Source: Scilla litardierei
Taxonomy: Eukaryota > Streptophyta > Magnoliopsida > Asparagales > Asparagaceae
Assembly (NCBI GenBank): GCA_030789695.1
Contig: CM061132.1
Coordinates: 162,837,442 to 162,901,441 of the forward strand
DNA: 64,000 bases
Direction of reading: 5' to 3'
Part shown: piece after piece, positions 44,211-56,799 of the stretch
How the letters are laid out: each line of letters begins with the position of its first letter
Numbering within the stretch: position 1 is the first letter of the stretch
Position numbers and translations under genes: made by a program
Notes under the pieces: generated by a model
What the model saw: only the letters and a program-made list of their open reading frames with translations
Told to the model about the DNA's origin: nothing
Databases searched by the model: none

Positions 44211-44848
44211 GACATTACATGTCACAACAACCACTTGCCACTTGTACTCTCCTTCACTTTACTTGTTACCACCTTACCTTACTTGCCATGCACCATATTT
44301 TAACTGCTAGGTTGCTAGTTTACCTTTATTCCCGTTTCCTTGCACAAGTCTTTCGACTTGCTGACATGTGCCCCTTTTCTCTTTTGGGTGACACATGTTA
44401 GAGCCCGAGCCTGAGTTACTTGCTGAGGACGTGGTGTTCGCTGACGCTGAGTCAGGGCCCGCGTTGATCGAGGACTACATTGATACTGGGGATCAGTCTT
44501 AGTGTCCTTGTTTAGCTTCTTTGTTAGGCTGCTTAATTGTCGGTGCATGGCACCTAGTTTGATACTCTGTTATGTTTGTGTTATTTTTTGTTGGCCTTGT
44601 TCTGGGCCTTAGACTCTTTTCTGTTAGCCTGGTGGCTTTTCTGTGATGTTGAATAATTTGTGGACGAACTTTGGGATTGGAAATTTATATCAGTCTCTTT
44701 ATTATTATTGTTGTTGTTCCTTTTGCGATTACAGGGACCTGCTTATACTAAATTGACGCTTATCGGGTTTGGGGCTTCACAGCTCCTCTCTCGTGCGGAC
44801 CTTCTCACGTCTCGCCTCCATTTTAGGGAAGCGGGGTGTGACAATCCA

Positions 44849-47051
44849 TTAGCTGCATATCTAGGCCTTCCTTTGCTGTTAAGCTTATCAGGAATCTGAA
44901 GGTGATCGCATCCATGACCGGGGAATATGTTTCGTCATAGTCTATACCCGGTCTTTGGGAAAATCCTTGTGCTACAAGTCTAGCTTTGTAGCGTGCGATC
45001 TCATTATTTTCGTTTCTTTTTCTGACGAATACCCATTTGTATCCCACAGGTTTGACACCGGTAGGTGTCTGGGCAATTTGCCCAAAGACTTTTCGTTTCT
45101 GAAGTGAGTCCAGCTCAGCTTCTATTGCCTTATTCCACTTTGGCCAATCATCTCTACGTTTGCATTCAGCAACGGAGTGTGGTTCATAATCATCGTCACT
45201 TCCGGCGACGTGAATGGCAATGTGAAACGCGAAGTCATCGTCGACGACTGTACTCTTTCTATCCAATACCTCCCCTGTACGTACATAATTCAATGATATT
45301 TCAGTTTCTCCCGGCAGTTCCTCTGCAGTGGATTCCGGGAGGGGAGAGGGTATGGACACGAGCTCGTTTCTCTGTGGGGGTATTGTCTCAAGGTCTCAGG
45401 ATATTTTTCTTTTTCTTGGATTTTTATCCTTGGAGCTTGGTGGTCTGCCTCTTTTCTGTTGAGGTGCAGCCACTTTTGCTGCTGGTGGATTGCATCCATC
45501 CGTTGGGATGTCAATCTTAGCTGGAGTATTCGCAGCAGGGATGTGTGATCTGACAATCTTCTGGTTGTCAGTAAACGAGTCCGGTAATCTATGGACTGTG
45601 TCCTGGATATGTAAGATCTTCCGGATCTCATCATCGCATTGTTTTGTTACCGGATCGTAGTGGGTCAAGCTTTTTGTATCACACGTTAACATTTGCTTTG
45701 CACTAGACTTTTCGATGTCTAGGCCCATTTTGGGGAAATACGTCTCATCATAATCGCAGTCTTCAAGACGTGCCTTAAAAGCGTCCCCCGTTTGGGGTTC
45801 TAGGTATCTTATAATGGAGGGTGAGTCAAACCCTACATAAATACCTAGGCGACGTTGAGGACCCATCTTGGTTCTTTGTGGTGGTGCAATGGGGATATAA
45901 ACTGCGCAGCCGAAGATCCTCAAGTAAGAGATGTTCGGCGGCGTTTCATATGCAAGTTGCATTGGAGATAGACTCTAACCTCCCGATGGTCTTATTTTTA
46001 TTAGTGATGCAGCATGCAGAATTGCATGTCCCCATGCATCCACCGGCAACTGGGATTTCATCAGCAATGGACGTGCGATTCATTGGAGTCTTTTAATTAG
46101 CGACTCGGCTAACCCATTCTGGGTGTGAACATGCGGCACTGGATGTTCGATTTCTATTCCCGTTGCCTGGCAATATTCTTGAAATGACTGAGAGGTAAAT
46201 TCCCCCGCATTATCCAGACGTATTTTCTTAATTTGGTTGTCCGGAAAATGCACCCGCAACTTTATTATTTGTGCCAAGAGCTTTGGAAAAGCCAAGTTGC
46301 GGGTTGAAAGTAGACATACATACGAGTATTTTGAAGATGCATCAATCAGTACCATAAAGTACCGAAAGGGCCCACTAGGGGGGTGGATAGGTCCACATAT
46401 GTCTCCATGTATTCTTTCAAGGAAGCTAGGAGACTCGATGTCCACTTTAAGTGGTGATGGCCGTGTTATTAATTTTCCCTTAAAACAGGGTACAGAAGGG
46501 AATTCTCCCTTCTGAAGAATCTTCTGGTTCTTCAGGTTATGCCCGTGGGATTGTGATATAATGCGGTGCATCATCACAGATCCGGGGTGGCCAAGTCTAT
46601 CGTGCCAAAGTAAGAATTTGGCCGATGTCGGACACTTCAGGTGCTCCGTTAGGTTTGCTTCCTCTCTCCGAATTTTTGTATGGTAGAGGCCTGATGAGAG
46701 GCTCTCAAAACGTTCAAGTATGGATTTAACTCCATTGTCTTGAGACGTTACATACAATAATTCATTTTCTTTAACATTTGCTGTTTCCAAGTGGAATCCG
46801 TTAAAACATATATCTTTGAAACTTAATAAGTTTCTCTTGGAATTCGGAGAGTAAAGTGCATCTTTTATTTTTATTTCTGTTCCATTGGGAAGCAACAAGG
46901 TTGCATTCCCAGAACCTTCAATTATGTCCGATGGCCCTGAAATTGTGTTTACAGGGCTCTTATACGGAGTAATGCTATGAAAATAGCATTTGTGCTGAAG
47001 GATCGTATGTGTCGACGCGCTGTCTACTAAGCAGTCATGAGAGCATCCCAT
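44849..47051 (-). pseudogene. Element B pol, 5' part (protease, integrase, start of RT)
   Basis: It starts at an ATG at 47051 ([14 protein letters not shown]). Next come LWHDRLGHPGS, the integrase ([27 protein letters not shown]) and a stop at about 46080. Frames then continue through [14 protein letters not shown] (45396-45962) and the RT start ([20 protein letters not shown]) to MQLMD, where the solo LTR was inserted. At least two further frame breaks occur. Confidence 0.87.
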
Positions 47052-47178
47052 CTAAAAAGATGAGCAAACATTTGCATTTCAGAAAAACTAAATTTTATTC
47101 AACAGAATTCAGATTACATAAAAGCTCTCATAAAATAGATTGTTCATACAATAAAATTCTAAGATAAATGAAAACATG

Positions 47179-48140
47179 CTAATCAAGCATATCATCTAAC
47201 TCGAAGTCTTTGGCTATGAACTTGACTGCATTATTCGCAGCCACCAGGTCTGATTCAGCATTCTTTTTCTTGCTTTGTTTATAAAGCTCCCGGAGATGCA
47301 CTGGGGTCCTGCACACTCTGGACCAGTGGCCTGTCATGCCACAGCTGTGGCACTGGTCTTCCCAGTCCCTCTTGGGTGGGGGTGCATTATTTTTCTTGTT
47401 ATCATTCCTGCGCCAGGTGAACTTGTGCTTCCCTTCATTCTTGCGCTGCTGTGGTAGGCCCTTGGCTCTTTTCTGTTGTCCCCCTTTCTGTGGTCTTTCT
47501 TTTCTTTTATTATCCCTCTTCTTTTTGAAGGAAGAGGTATGGTGAGCTTCTGGTAGGGGGGCAGTGCCGGGAGGGCGCATATTGTGAGTGGCGAGAAGAA
47601 GCTCTCTGTTTTGCTCGGCCATGAGAAGACATGACAGCAGCTCTGAATACTTGGTGAACTTACGTTCACGGTATTGCTGCATGAGTATCGCATCCTTTTC
47701 ATGGAAAGACGTATACGTCTTTTCCAGCATGCGATCTTCTGAGACTTTTTCACCACACAACTTCTGGCGTGAGGTGATGCTAAAAAGTGCTGAGTTGTAC
47801 TCGGCAATGGACTTAAAGTCCTACAGTCTCAGGTTCTCCCACTCATATCTCGCCCTTGGGAGTATAACATCTCTCTGATGTTTATCCTATCCTCAAGGGC
47901 GGTCCATAGCTAAACTGGATCTTCGACCGTAAGGTACTCAGCCTTTAAGGTCTTGTCCACATGGCGGCGAATATAGATGATGGCTTGCGCATTCTCTATA
48001 TCGCAAACATTTTCTTTTTCAGTCACAGCAGTGATGAGGGACTTGGACCGCAGGTGAAACTTAACATCTAGCTGCCAGCTTAGATAGTTTCTACCTGATG
48101 CATCCAGCACTTCAAAGTCAACGCTTGCAATTTTAGCCAT
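47179..48140 (-). pseudogene. Element B gag, broken
   Basis: The first part starts MAKIASVDFEVLDASGRNYL and ends at a stop after VEDPV (47910). The second (47760-47179) has the core ([20 protein letters not shown]), a lysine-rich stretch, the knuckle [14 protein letters not shown] and ends DDMLD. A stop and a small rearrangement separate the parts. Confidence 0.85.
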
Positions 48141-49873
48141 TTATCTAGCAGAGCACAAACATGCATGAATTAATAATCAATCAGAAAGAAAAACATTTTC
48201 ATGCGGAGGCAATATTTAATGAAAAGCTAAACGTGTGGATCGGCCAGTCCCACAAGAAAGAGTCCAAAAGTCCACAGTCCAAATTATACAAATTTGCAGC
48301 TTGAATAAAATGAAAATACAACTTTGGAAACCCCGTGGGTCCCATATAATATCTCCGTCTTCAAGCGTGGCCTCCGTCTCCATGGAAGTTGGTCTTCTTT
48401 CTTTGACATTTACATAAATTCCTCACTACAATTTCTCTCAAAAATAAAAGAAAAGTTCGGGAAATAAACTGTGGGACTAAACGGCCGATCCAAAAACCAC
48501 ATTTAGCAATTCATGCAGAAATATTGTGCTCATCAACATTTTCATTCACAGACATCACAGGCAGTTTATTCACATGAGGATAAAAATAATATTTAATCAC
48601 TTAATAATTATTGGACCACCGGGCAACGTCATACACCGTTAGGTTAGGTAACTAACGGCAGAGCGGTCGCAGGATCTTCCTAATTATTAAGTTTTAAATA
48701 AAATGCACAACCACGCATATAATATCCACATAATTTTGCCAGAGATGAAAAGCATGTAAAAGTAATTACGATGCATGTGTTGTAAAGTAAATGGGTTTAA
48801 TCAATTAAATTGATTAAGTGCCCAAAATAAACATTTTCTTTGTCTGAGGAAAAGAGGTTCCCTCATCATCCCAAAAGCCCCCCAAAAATCCCCAAAAAGT
48901 CCTCGCCTGACCGATATTGTCTCGTAATTTACAGTGATTTTTCACGAATATTTTGCCCTTAAATCCCCTTTTTAAATTAATTTTTAGGCCAAACAGTTGC
49001 CTTTTCAGGCTTGTTTTTAGCCTATGCCCCCCACCAATTTTTTTTTTCCGTAGGAAACGGCCAGCGGGCCTGAAGCCCGCAGCCGGCTGTGGGCTTCAGG
49101 CCCACAGGCTTTTTTTTTCAGTGAAGAAAATTCGACCTGTGGGCTTCAGGCCCACAGGCTTCTTTTTTTTTGAATTAGGGTTTGAGGGGGGCGGCACCGC
49201 CGCCCCCCTGCGGGGGGGGGGGGGTGGCGCCGCCGCCGCCCCCCTGCAGGGGGGCATGGCCGACTGCGGCCGCGGCCCCACCTGCAGGGGGAAGCGGCGG
49301 GGGCCGCCGCCCCCCCTGCAGGGGGCGTCGCGGCCTCGGGGGCCGCCGCCCCCCGCTGCAGGGGGGCGCAGCGGCTACGGGAGGGCCGCCACCCCCCTGC
49401 TGGGGGGGCGCGGCCTCGGGGCCGCCGCCCCCCTGCAGTGGGGGCCCGGTGGCTGCCCCCCCTCTGTAAGGAGGGAGGGGGAACGGCGCGGGGGGGTGGG
49501 GGGGGCCGGCGGCGAAGCCGCCAGAGGGCTAATTTTTTTAGGGTTTGAAAAAAAAATCAAAGAACCCTAAAAAAATTGGTTTTGGGGATAAAAAATTCGT
49601 CGTTTTCAAGGCGACAATAGATCCCTATAACGATCTTTTTGAGATCTAGGGATAGAGCAATCATACGTATGATAAAAATATCGTTTTTAGTGTTTTTACC
49701 TCTATATCCATCCTCCGGATATAGCGACGGTTGCTCGAAGCCCTACGCGGATGACGACGCTCGATTGAGGAAGCCTAGCACCGCGCTCGTGGATCTCCCG
49801 TCTCGCCTTCGCCTTCGCAACGAACGAAAAAAATTTGTGGAAAGGAAAAATTTAGAGGCTCGTGCTGATAACG
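48141..49873 (-). other. Element B 5' leader
   Basis: It holds the CCGTTAG-N9-CTAACGG hairpin at 48636-48658, two TGTGGGC/GCCCACA hairpins at about 49088-49106 and 49139-49157, and GC-rich tandem repeats at about 49178-49510. It ends at the 5' LTR with CGTTATCAGCACGAGCC on the sense strand. ORFs in the GC-rich part are not believed. Confidence 0.7.
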
Positions 49874-50019
49874 TGTTATGAATCAACTACTGAGGGGGGA
49901 GCCCTCAGATCTTTATTTATAGGCAAAGGGGGGAATACAAGGTGGGCTTACACAGATATGGGCCCAATACTAGGATGGCCCAATAACTCAACCAACCCAG
50001 TAAATAACCGTTCACAACA
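49874..50019 (-). repeat. 5' LTR of element B
   Basis: 146 bases, followed by the duplicated ATTTT (50020-50024). Confidence 0.92.
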
Positions 50020-51430
50020 ATTTTGCCTTTTTTTGATATATCGCAAAGCAAGCAACATGGGTTGTGAAATGCCCGTCCTGATCGCTTAACCCAAAACACA
50101 GAGAAGACAGATATCCATCGGAGCCCGAAAAGCTGAAAAATAAAGAAAAATAAAAAGGGATATGAGGTAGTGGGATTCGAACCCTAAAATTTTGCCTTTG
50201 CATTTGCCTTTGATGAGATAATTTTCTTTTTATCCAAATAAGTTTTTGGAGAATTAGATTTTACATGGAAAAACGCTAGAATGGTGATGCAAGATCCCTG
50301 GGTCGTCGGATTCAAATGATGCAGGGCGATGTACGCCTTGGATAAATAGAGACCAATGTAATGATTTTTCTTTTCGGATAGTCAACACTAAAAATCATAT
50401 CTTAAAAGATTACTAGAAATAACATGTTAAAAATCATATCTTAAAAGTTTACTAGAAATAACATGTTCACTGAGTGCACAGAGAAAAAAAAAGCACCCAG
50501 CTCATACGGTCAACGCACGCAAACGACAAAAGAGCGAGAAGTGTGTGCGCGCGCGTATCGTTGGGAGGAAGCGGGACCCACATGAAACTGAAAAAGGTTA
50601 CGAAGTGTGGATGTGTGGGTATCGTCAGCAAAGGCGGGGCCAGGAATCCGAAGTTATCGAGCTACAAGGGTGATACAAGGGTTGAAGTAAGACCGGAGCA
50701 AAGGCTGAATAAATGGCGGAACCAAAAAGCGACATGGGCTGTCGCCCGGGTCACTTTCTACATGGCTCCACCCCTGATTGTCAGATGGTAAAAGGGGGAA
50801 AAGCGGGTGTTAAAGTGCAAAAAGCGCATGGGTCAACGTGAATGACCGATGTCAAACCCGTAAATATGTGGAAGGGGATGTGCATTTGGGTTTGATGAAG
50901 AAGCAATGACAAGCTAGATGCACATCATGTTTTTATAATTTCACCGTAAATGTTAATCTTTTTGAAACTACAAATTTAACATTAATTAGATTTTAATTAT
51001 TAGTCTTAAATTCGTTAATTAATTACAAACTTTGTCATTTCCTCTTTTGATTTCACGTATGTTCTTACCCCTCATTTTCAGAACTAGCCTCCCGCTCTCT
51101 ACAAAACAAAACAAATAAAAATCAAGAGACCATCCCTCTCTATCCTTGACCTCTCTCCTCCTCCCATCTCACCTTCTTCGTATTTCGCCATCCCTGCCGG
51201 CCTCAGACCCATCGAGCTCTTGGACTCTCATGTCATCCTCTCTGCTTATAACGAAAATGCATTTCAATCTCTCGTCGGTTTCCAAGTCATTGAGGCGCTC
51301 AAATCCAGGGTTGAAGCCAAATGCGAGTGCGAGGTCTCATGAGCAAACATCCTCGCTCTTGCAGCTTGAGATGATGTCTTCATGGTAGAACTGTCATGAT
51401 GCGATCTTTCGGTAATCATAAATTTAAAAC
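50020..51430 (-). other. Former upstream (promoter) region of SWN, plus a coding-like fragment
   Basis: Before element B arrived this sequence lay directly upstream of the SWN leader, so the original promoter should be in its left part. GGGATTCGAACCC at about 50170 looks like a tRNA/SINE B box. A stretch around 51178-51310 reads like protein on the plus strand (FAIPAGLRPIELLDSHV, AFQSLVGFQVIEALKSR, then a stop). I do not recognise its family. Confidence 0.4.
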
Positions 51431-51582
51431 TGTTGTAAACGGATGTTGACGAGTGTTTGAATTGGGTTACGTCTTATCGATAGGATAAGACCATATCCAT
51501 TGTATCCATATCCTTGTACGCTCTTCCCACTACTATAAATAAAGGACTGGGGTCTCCTCGCCAGATTTGATGCCTCACAACA
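51431..51582 (+). repeat. 5' LTR of element C
   Basis: 152 bases with a TATA box (ACTATAAATAAAGG, about 51533). The end is placed by comparison with the leader start of element B. Confidence 0.75.
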
Positions 51583-53299
51583 CGTTATCAGTACGAGCCT
51601 CTAAACTTTTTCCACAAAATCTGATCGTTGCGAAAGCGGTGGAGAAGGCGGTAGATCCACGCGCACGGCTTCGTCCACTATGAACATGCGTCGTTTTCCA
51701 CGCGTAGGCTTCGTCAACCGTCGCTAGATCTGGAGGACGGATCTAGAGGTATAATCCTTAAAAATTTAATTTTTAATCATGATCATGATTGTTTTTCCAT
51801 TGATCTCGCATGATCGGAATGGAGGTTGGGTTGATATTCTAGAACAATGATTTTAATCGTCGATTTCATATTTTTCGTATCATAAAAACTCTATTTAAGG
51901 GTTCATATTTTCAAAAATAGCTTCGATAAACATGAACATTTGGCGCCCCCCCTCGCGGCATCCTCGCCGTGCCTGACCGCCCATGCGGTGGCCGCGCCAC
52001 CTAAAACCGCCCCCGAAGGCGGCCTTTTTATCCCCACCCGCCGCCTAGACGGCGTCGTCGTCCCCCCTCCCCCAAACCGACCCGAAGGCGGCCGATATCC
52101 CGACCCAACCCGACTCACGGTGGCTATCCCCCGCGTCCCCCCTCATCGGCTCCACAAGGCGGTGCCCCCTCCCCCGTTTCCCCTTGCGCGACCAAATTGG
52201 GGCGGCGACAGCGGCTAAACCTACCCGCCGCCCCCTCACACCCAAATTTGGGTCTTTGGGCCCAATTGACTGAAACAAAAAAACTCCTTTTTCCTACTGT
52301 GGGCCGAAGCCCACAGCAATTTGTGGGCTTCGGCCCACAAGCATTATTTAAAAAAATTAATTAATGTTGCGGGCATGAAGGCCGCTGTTAACTGAAAAAA
52401 GTGGAAAAAGGAGAAAATGATAAAGGGGAGGTGGATATTGATATAAATAAATTGGATTTGGGGGGCCAAAAAATTCAAGAAAATTTGATTAATACGGGGG
52501 ACTAAAAGAGATCATATGGGGATTTTTGGGGACTTGTGGGGATTATTTGGGGGTATATAAAAAGGAAAACTATTTCATTTGACGAAGAACAAGTATTTTG
52601 GGCATCTTTCAAATTTATTTGAACTAGCCCATATAGCACAACATGTTGCATAATATGATACCATTTTAGGATCATATGTATATGCATTGCATCACTTTTC
52701 AAGGCTCATTCTCTGGATTAACTTATGCTTGGTTGTGCGGCATTAACTTAATAATTAAGAAGATCTCGCGGCCGCTCTGCCGTTAGTTACCTAACCTAAC
52801 GGTGTATGACGTTGCCTAGTGGTCCAATAATTATTAAGTATTTAAATTGTTATCCTTCTGTGAATATATGATGCATGTGATGTCTGTGATGCCTGTGATG
52901 AAAATGTTTGATGAGCACAAATTTTTGCATGGATGACTAATTGTGATTTTGGATCGGCTGTTTAAGTCCCACATTTTTCTTTTCCTGCACATTTTTTTTT
53001 CTTTTTGAGAGAAATTGTGGTGAGGAAATTATATAATGTCCAAGACCGATGACTACTTTCCATAGAGGCAGATGCCACTCTTGAAGCTGAAGAATTTATA
53101 AATGGGGCCCACTGGGTTTCCAAAGTTGTAATTTTTTTGCTTTCATTTGTGTAAAATGGACTGTAAATGGACTTTGGACACTTTTATTTATGTGGTACTG
53201 GCCGATCCACGTAATTAGCTTATTCATTTAAAAGTTGCATCCGCATGAAACTGTTTGATGTATTATTAATCCATGCAAATTTGTGCTCTGCTCGATAAA
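51583..53299 (+). other. Element C 5' leader
   Basis: It contains a GC-rich region (51938-52225), paired hairpins TGTGGGCCGAAGCCCACA and TTGTGGGCTTCGGCCCACAA (about 52299-52340), and the CCGTTAG-N9-CTAACGG stem-loop (52780-52802). Confidence 0.7.
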
Positions 53300-54232
53300 A
53301 TGGCTAAAATCACAAGTGTCGATTTTGAAGCGCTGGATGCATCAGGCAGGAATTATTTGAGTTGGCAGCTTGATGTTAAATTCTTCCTGCGGGCTAAGTC
53401 TCTCATTTCTGCTGTGACAAAAGATGGAAAGGCGGCTGGCATTGAAAAGGCACATGCCATTATTTATATTCGTCGCCATGTGGATAAGACCCTAAAGGCT
53501 GAATACCTTACGGTCGAACATCCACTTGAGCTGTGGACTGCCCTTGAGGAAAGATATAAACATCAGAAAGATGTTATACTTCCAAAGACAAGATATGAGT
53601 GGGAGAAACTGAGACTGCATGACTTTAAGTCCATAGCTGAGTACAACTCAGCTCTTTTTAGTATCAACTCAGCCTGAAGTTGTGTCGTGAAAAAGTCTCA
53701 GAAGATCGCATGTTGGAAAAGACGTACACGGCTTTCCACGAAAAGTATGCGATATTGATGCAGCAATATTGTGAACGAAAGTTCACCAAGTATTCTGAGC
53801 TGATGTCATGTTTACTCATGACTGAACAAAATAGAGAGCTTCTCCTTGCCACTCACAACATGCGCCCCCTAGCACTGCCCCCTACCAGAAGCTCACAGTG
53901 CATCTTCTTCTAAAAAGAAGAAAGATAATAAAAGAAAAGGAAGACCACATAATGTGGGACAGAACAAGAAGGCCAGAGGCCAAGTCCAACAACGAAGAAA
54001 TGAAGGGAGGCAGAAGTGCACCTGGCGCAGAAACGACAATAACAGAAATGATGCACCCCCACCCAAGAGGGAATGGGAAGACCAGTGTCATAGCTGTGAC
54101 ATGAAAGGACACTAGTCTAGAGTGTGCATAACTCCGCGGCATCTCCAGGAATTGAATAAAGAAAACATGAAAAAAAAATCTGAAACAACCCTGGTGACCA
54201 CAAATGCTCCAGTCAAGTTCATAGCTCACGAC
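53300..54232 (+). pseudogene. Element C gag, broken
   Basis: It starts MAKITSVDFEALDASGRNYL at 53300 and runs to NSA (53677). It continues in other frames (EDRMLEKTYTAFHEKYAILM and a basic stretch). The knuckle region reads C-H-S-C-D-M-K-G-H followed by a stop, so the last cysteine is lost. Element D was inserted at the very end of the gene. Confidence 0.85.
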
Positions 54233-55660
54233 TGAAGGGTTTTCCAGGTCCAAGGGCTCTCTTTCGACTAGTGCATTGTCCGTCCTTCGCCCTACTTGAG
54301 AGCGAAGGCCGGACAACCTTGCACAAAATAACGCAGCGGAAGCGAAAATAAATAGGAAAAATTTATATAAACATTTTATATAAACTAGCCCTATCTGCAT
54401 AAAACACAAGCCAAGAAAATGCTACTATCCCGGGGTTGGGTCCAGACCAACCCCAGAGGATACTACTATCTAATTAACTACTGTAGCTACTGCAATTAAG
54501 ATAATGCACATTAATTAAAACTACGGTTAAGAAAACTCAACATACCCGTAACTCTTGCCTTGCAGCAAAAGTGTTACCGAAGGCAATCAATTGCCCTTCC
54601 CGCATTAGCCGCTACGATCCCATCATCCTCTTGCGCCGATCCCAGCAACTTCTGGTCGCCGAGCCAACCACTTGCTCCAGAAAGTTTCACGCGCGTGAAA
54701 ACTCCGCCTAGATTTCGGATCTGAATCCGAACTCCTTTGCGGCTTTGCTAGAGCCCTCAGGAGCAGGGCAGAAATATATAGGGAGAGGAGAAATATTAAT
54801 TTAAGCCTAGATCCGAGCGTGCTCCAACATTTACGAGAGCCGCTCAGATCTAGAGCCTGGGACAAGTTTTGAGGAAGAGAGCAGACCCCTATTTATATAG
54901 GCGGCGGACTCTCCCCTTTTCTCAAAATCCGATGTGGGACTAATAATTAGAGTTAATAAAATCAAATTTAGTTTGCCTTTCACAAAGTGCAAACTTCCAT
55001 GAATTTTAACTCCCTCACCGTTGAACTTCAGGATTGATACAACCTATCAATTCGAAGGGTGTTCAACGGTGAACGCATAGGAAAAAACCGTTCGTCAATC
55101 GGAGTTCGTTTGACCCTCCAATTGATTGTCCAAAGATCAGACTATGACTTGTTTTTCACAAAAAACCAGCCGTCAAAAACTGTTCTGCCCTCTTAGGGTT
55201 CTGCACCCAATGTGGGACCCACCAGATGGGTCCCACAGCATCTGCCTAGACCTGGGCGCAGCCCAGGCCAGGCCTAGGCGCCTGGGCCGCCTGGGCCCAG
55301 GCGCCCGGGCCTGGCACTGGGCCGGGCACCCAGGCCCAGGCGGGCCCTGGCATTACTGGGCCTGGCCAGCAGCCAGGCCAGCCCCGGTCTGGTATGGGTC
55401 TGCCTGGTCTGAACCAATTGGTTGTTTTGGGCATAAGTTGGGCATTTTACGTCTGATTTGGACGCCGTTCGAACCTGGGCGTAGACCGGGACATTCCCGT
55501 CTTACCCGTGAACTTTTTCTTGCGTTTATATTATTAAATATTGCCTTACCTATTTAAAACATATTTAATCCCTTTTGCATCAAATGCAAAATAGTCCCTA
55601 TCTAGGCTTAAATTTTCATTTGCATCAAATACAAATGATCTGAGGGCATATTTCCCTACA
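54233..55660 (-). repeat. 3' LTR of element D (1428 bp)
   Basis: It has a CCTATATAAATAGGGG TATA region (minus strand, about 54888-54903) and a short GC-rich GCCCAGGC array (about 55250-55400). Confidence 0.92.
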
Positions 55661-56799
55661 TCTCCCACTTGCACTCAGGATCATTTATCCCGAATGCTGG
55701 AGACTATTGCAAACATCTTTTGCAATACTTTGTCCCTTGCATCAAATGCAAATTATTCTCCCTAACTAATTTCTACCTATTACTAGACGAAGATCGCACT
55801 CTGTGTGAGACCCTACAGCCTGACCCTACTACAGGGTTGGGTTCGTGACCCTAGACGGCAGTGACCACGAGCAGTAGTTGCCGTCCCTGTTTTGGCATCA
55901 TAATTATGTGGTTTAACCCATTGACAAAAATCGTCGGGATTACCAAGACTGTATCCGTGATGAATACCGCAGTTTTAATCCTTTCGTCAAGACTATGTTG
56001 TTTATTCAAGTTTAGGGTATGGTAACATGTCAACCCCACCAACTTGAAACCGGTCAGTTACATCGGTCTTTAGTTAAATACATGTTGAACTTCTTTCAAC
56101 ATACTTTGATCAAAGATTTTCACTAAAGCACCGAACCAACACATACAACACTAACTCTCCTTAATGAGAGAGACGAATCCTTTCTTAGACACAACTCCCC
56201 TCACACGCTTCAAGTGCCACCCAACCAAAATCCTTTCGACAAGTAAAGCCTTGAAGCTAGGAAGATGATCTAAGTGACACATTCACATGCAGGTTTGTTC
56301 AATGTCCTCAAGTCATAGGACCAACTTTCCTATCATCACTAAAAGTTATCATTGACATTTTAAATTAAGTTTAACCAAATGATAACCTTTTATGAGTCGT
56401 TCAGTGAACTCATTCTCTAATGAGCACCTGTGTCTTATTTCTGACTTCACCAAGTCAAACGATTACGAGTTCATCGTTACTAATCCATAGTGAATACAAA
56501 GACACAATGGTCTTTTAGATGTGTCGATATCCTCTTCTCGACATATCAATGACCACAAACCAGTTTAAGACTTTAAGCTCCAATCGGTAAAAACACTTTC
56601 TCATAATCGTGATCGGCATCAAGATAAGTGTATACCTTGCTATAAGTCTAAGGAAATTATCTAATTATATAAGATGACACGAATGCAGAAAGATAATTTG
56701 ATACCAATAAATTTATTTTATTCATGAATAAGATGTTTTACAAGACAATGTGCCTCATAGGCATACAACTCTCAAAACATCTACTACTCACTACAAGGC
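55661..56799 (-). other. Element D 3' untranslated interior
   Basis: No ORF of note between the end of pol and the LTR. On the sense strand the purine tract next to the LTR is CAAGTGGGAGA. Confidence 0.6.

Larger units (their letters stand above)
42373..44843 (+). mobile_element. Solo LTR (2.47 kb, gypsy-like) inside element B
   Basis: It starts TGTAACGACTGC and ends GGGGTGTGACA. A 5-bp duplication ATCCA lies at 42368-42372 and 44844-44848. It splits the RT codon run of element B. It holds no coding sequence but a CTATAAATACC TATA box at 43101 and three sets of tandem repeats. The ends and length fit a chromovirus (Tekay/Del-like) LTR left after recombination between two LTRs. Confidence 0.85.
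40738..50019 (-). mobile_element. Ty1/copia retrotransposon B, degenerate, just upstream of SWN
   Basis: LTRs at 40738-40884 and 49874-50019 (TGTTATGAATCAACTACTGA...GTTCACAACA, about 7% different) and a target duplication ATTTT at 40733-40737 and 50020-50024 bound the element. It reads on the minus strand, as SWN does, so its 3' LTR ends 106 bases before the SWN ATG. Gag and pol are broken in several places. A 2.47-kb solo LTR lies inside the reverse transcriptase region. Confidence 0.94.

Noticed and set aside
48953..49570. ORFs of up to 205 codons in the element B leader
   Set aside because: Again caused by the GC-rich tandem block, with overlapping frames on both strands.
50160..50190. 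tRNA or SINE from the GGTTCGAATCC-like B box
   Set aside because: No A box, tail or target duplication could be found around it.
50474..50791. 105-codon ORF upstream of element B
   Set aside because: No recognisable domain and no splice or promoter context.
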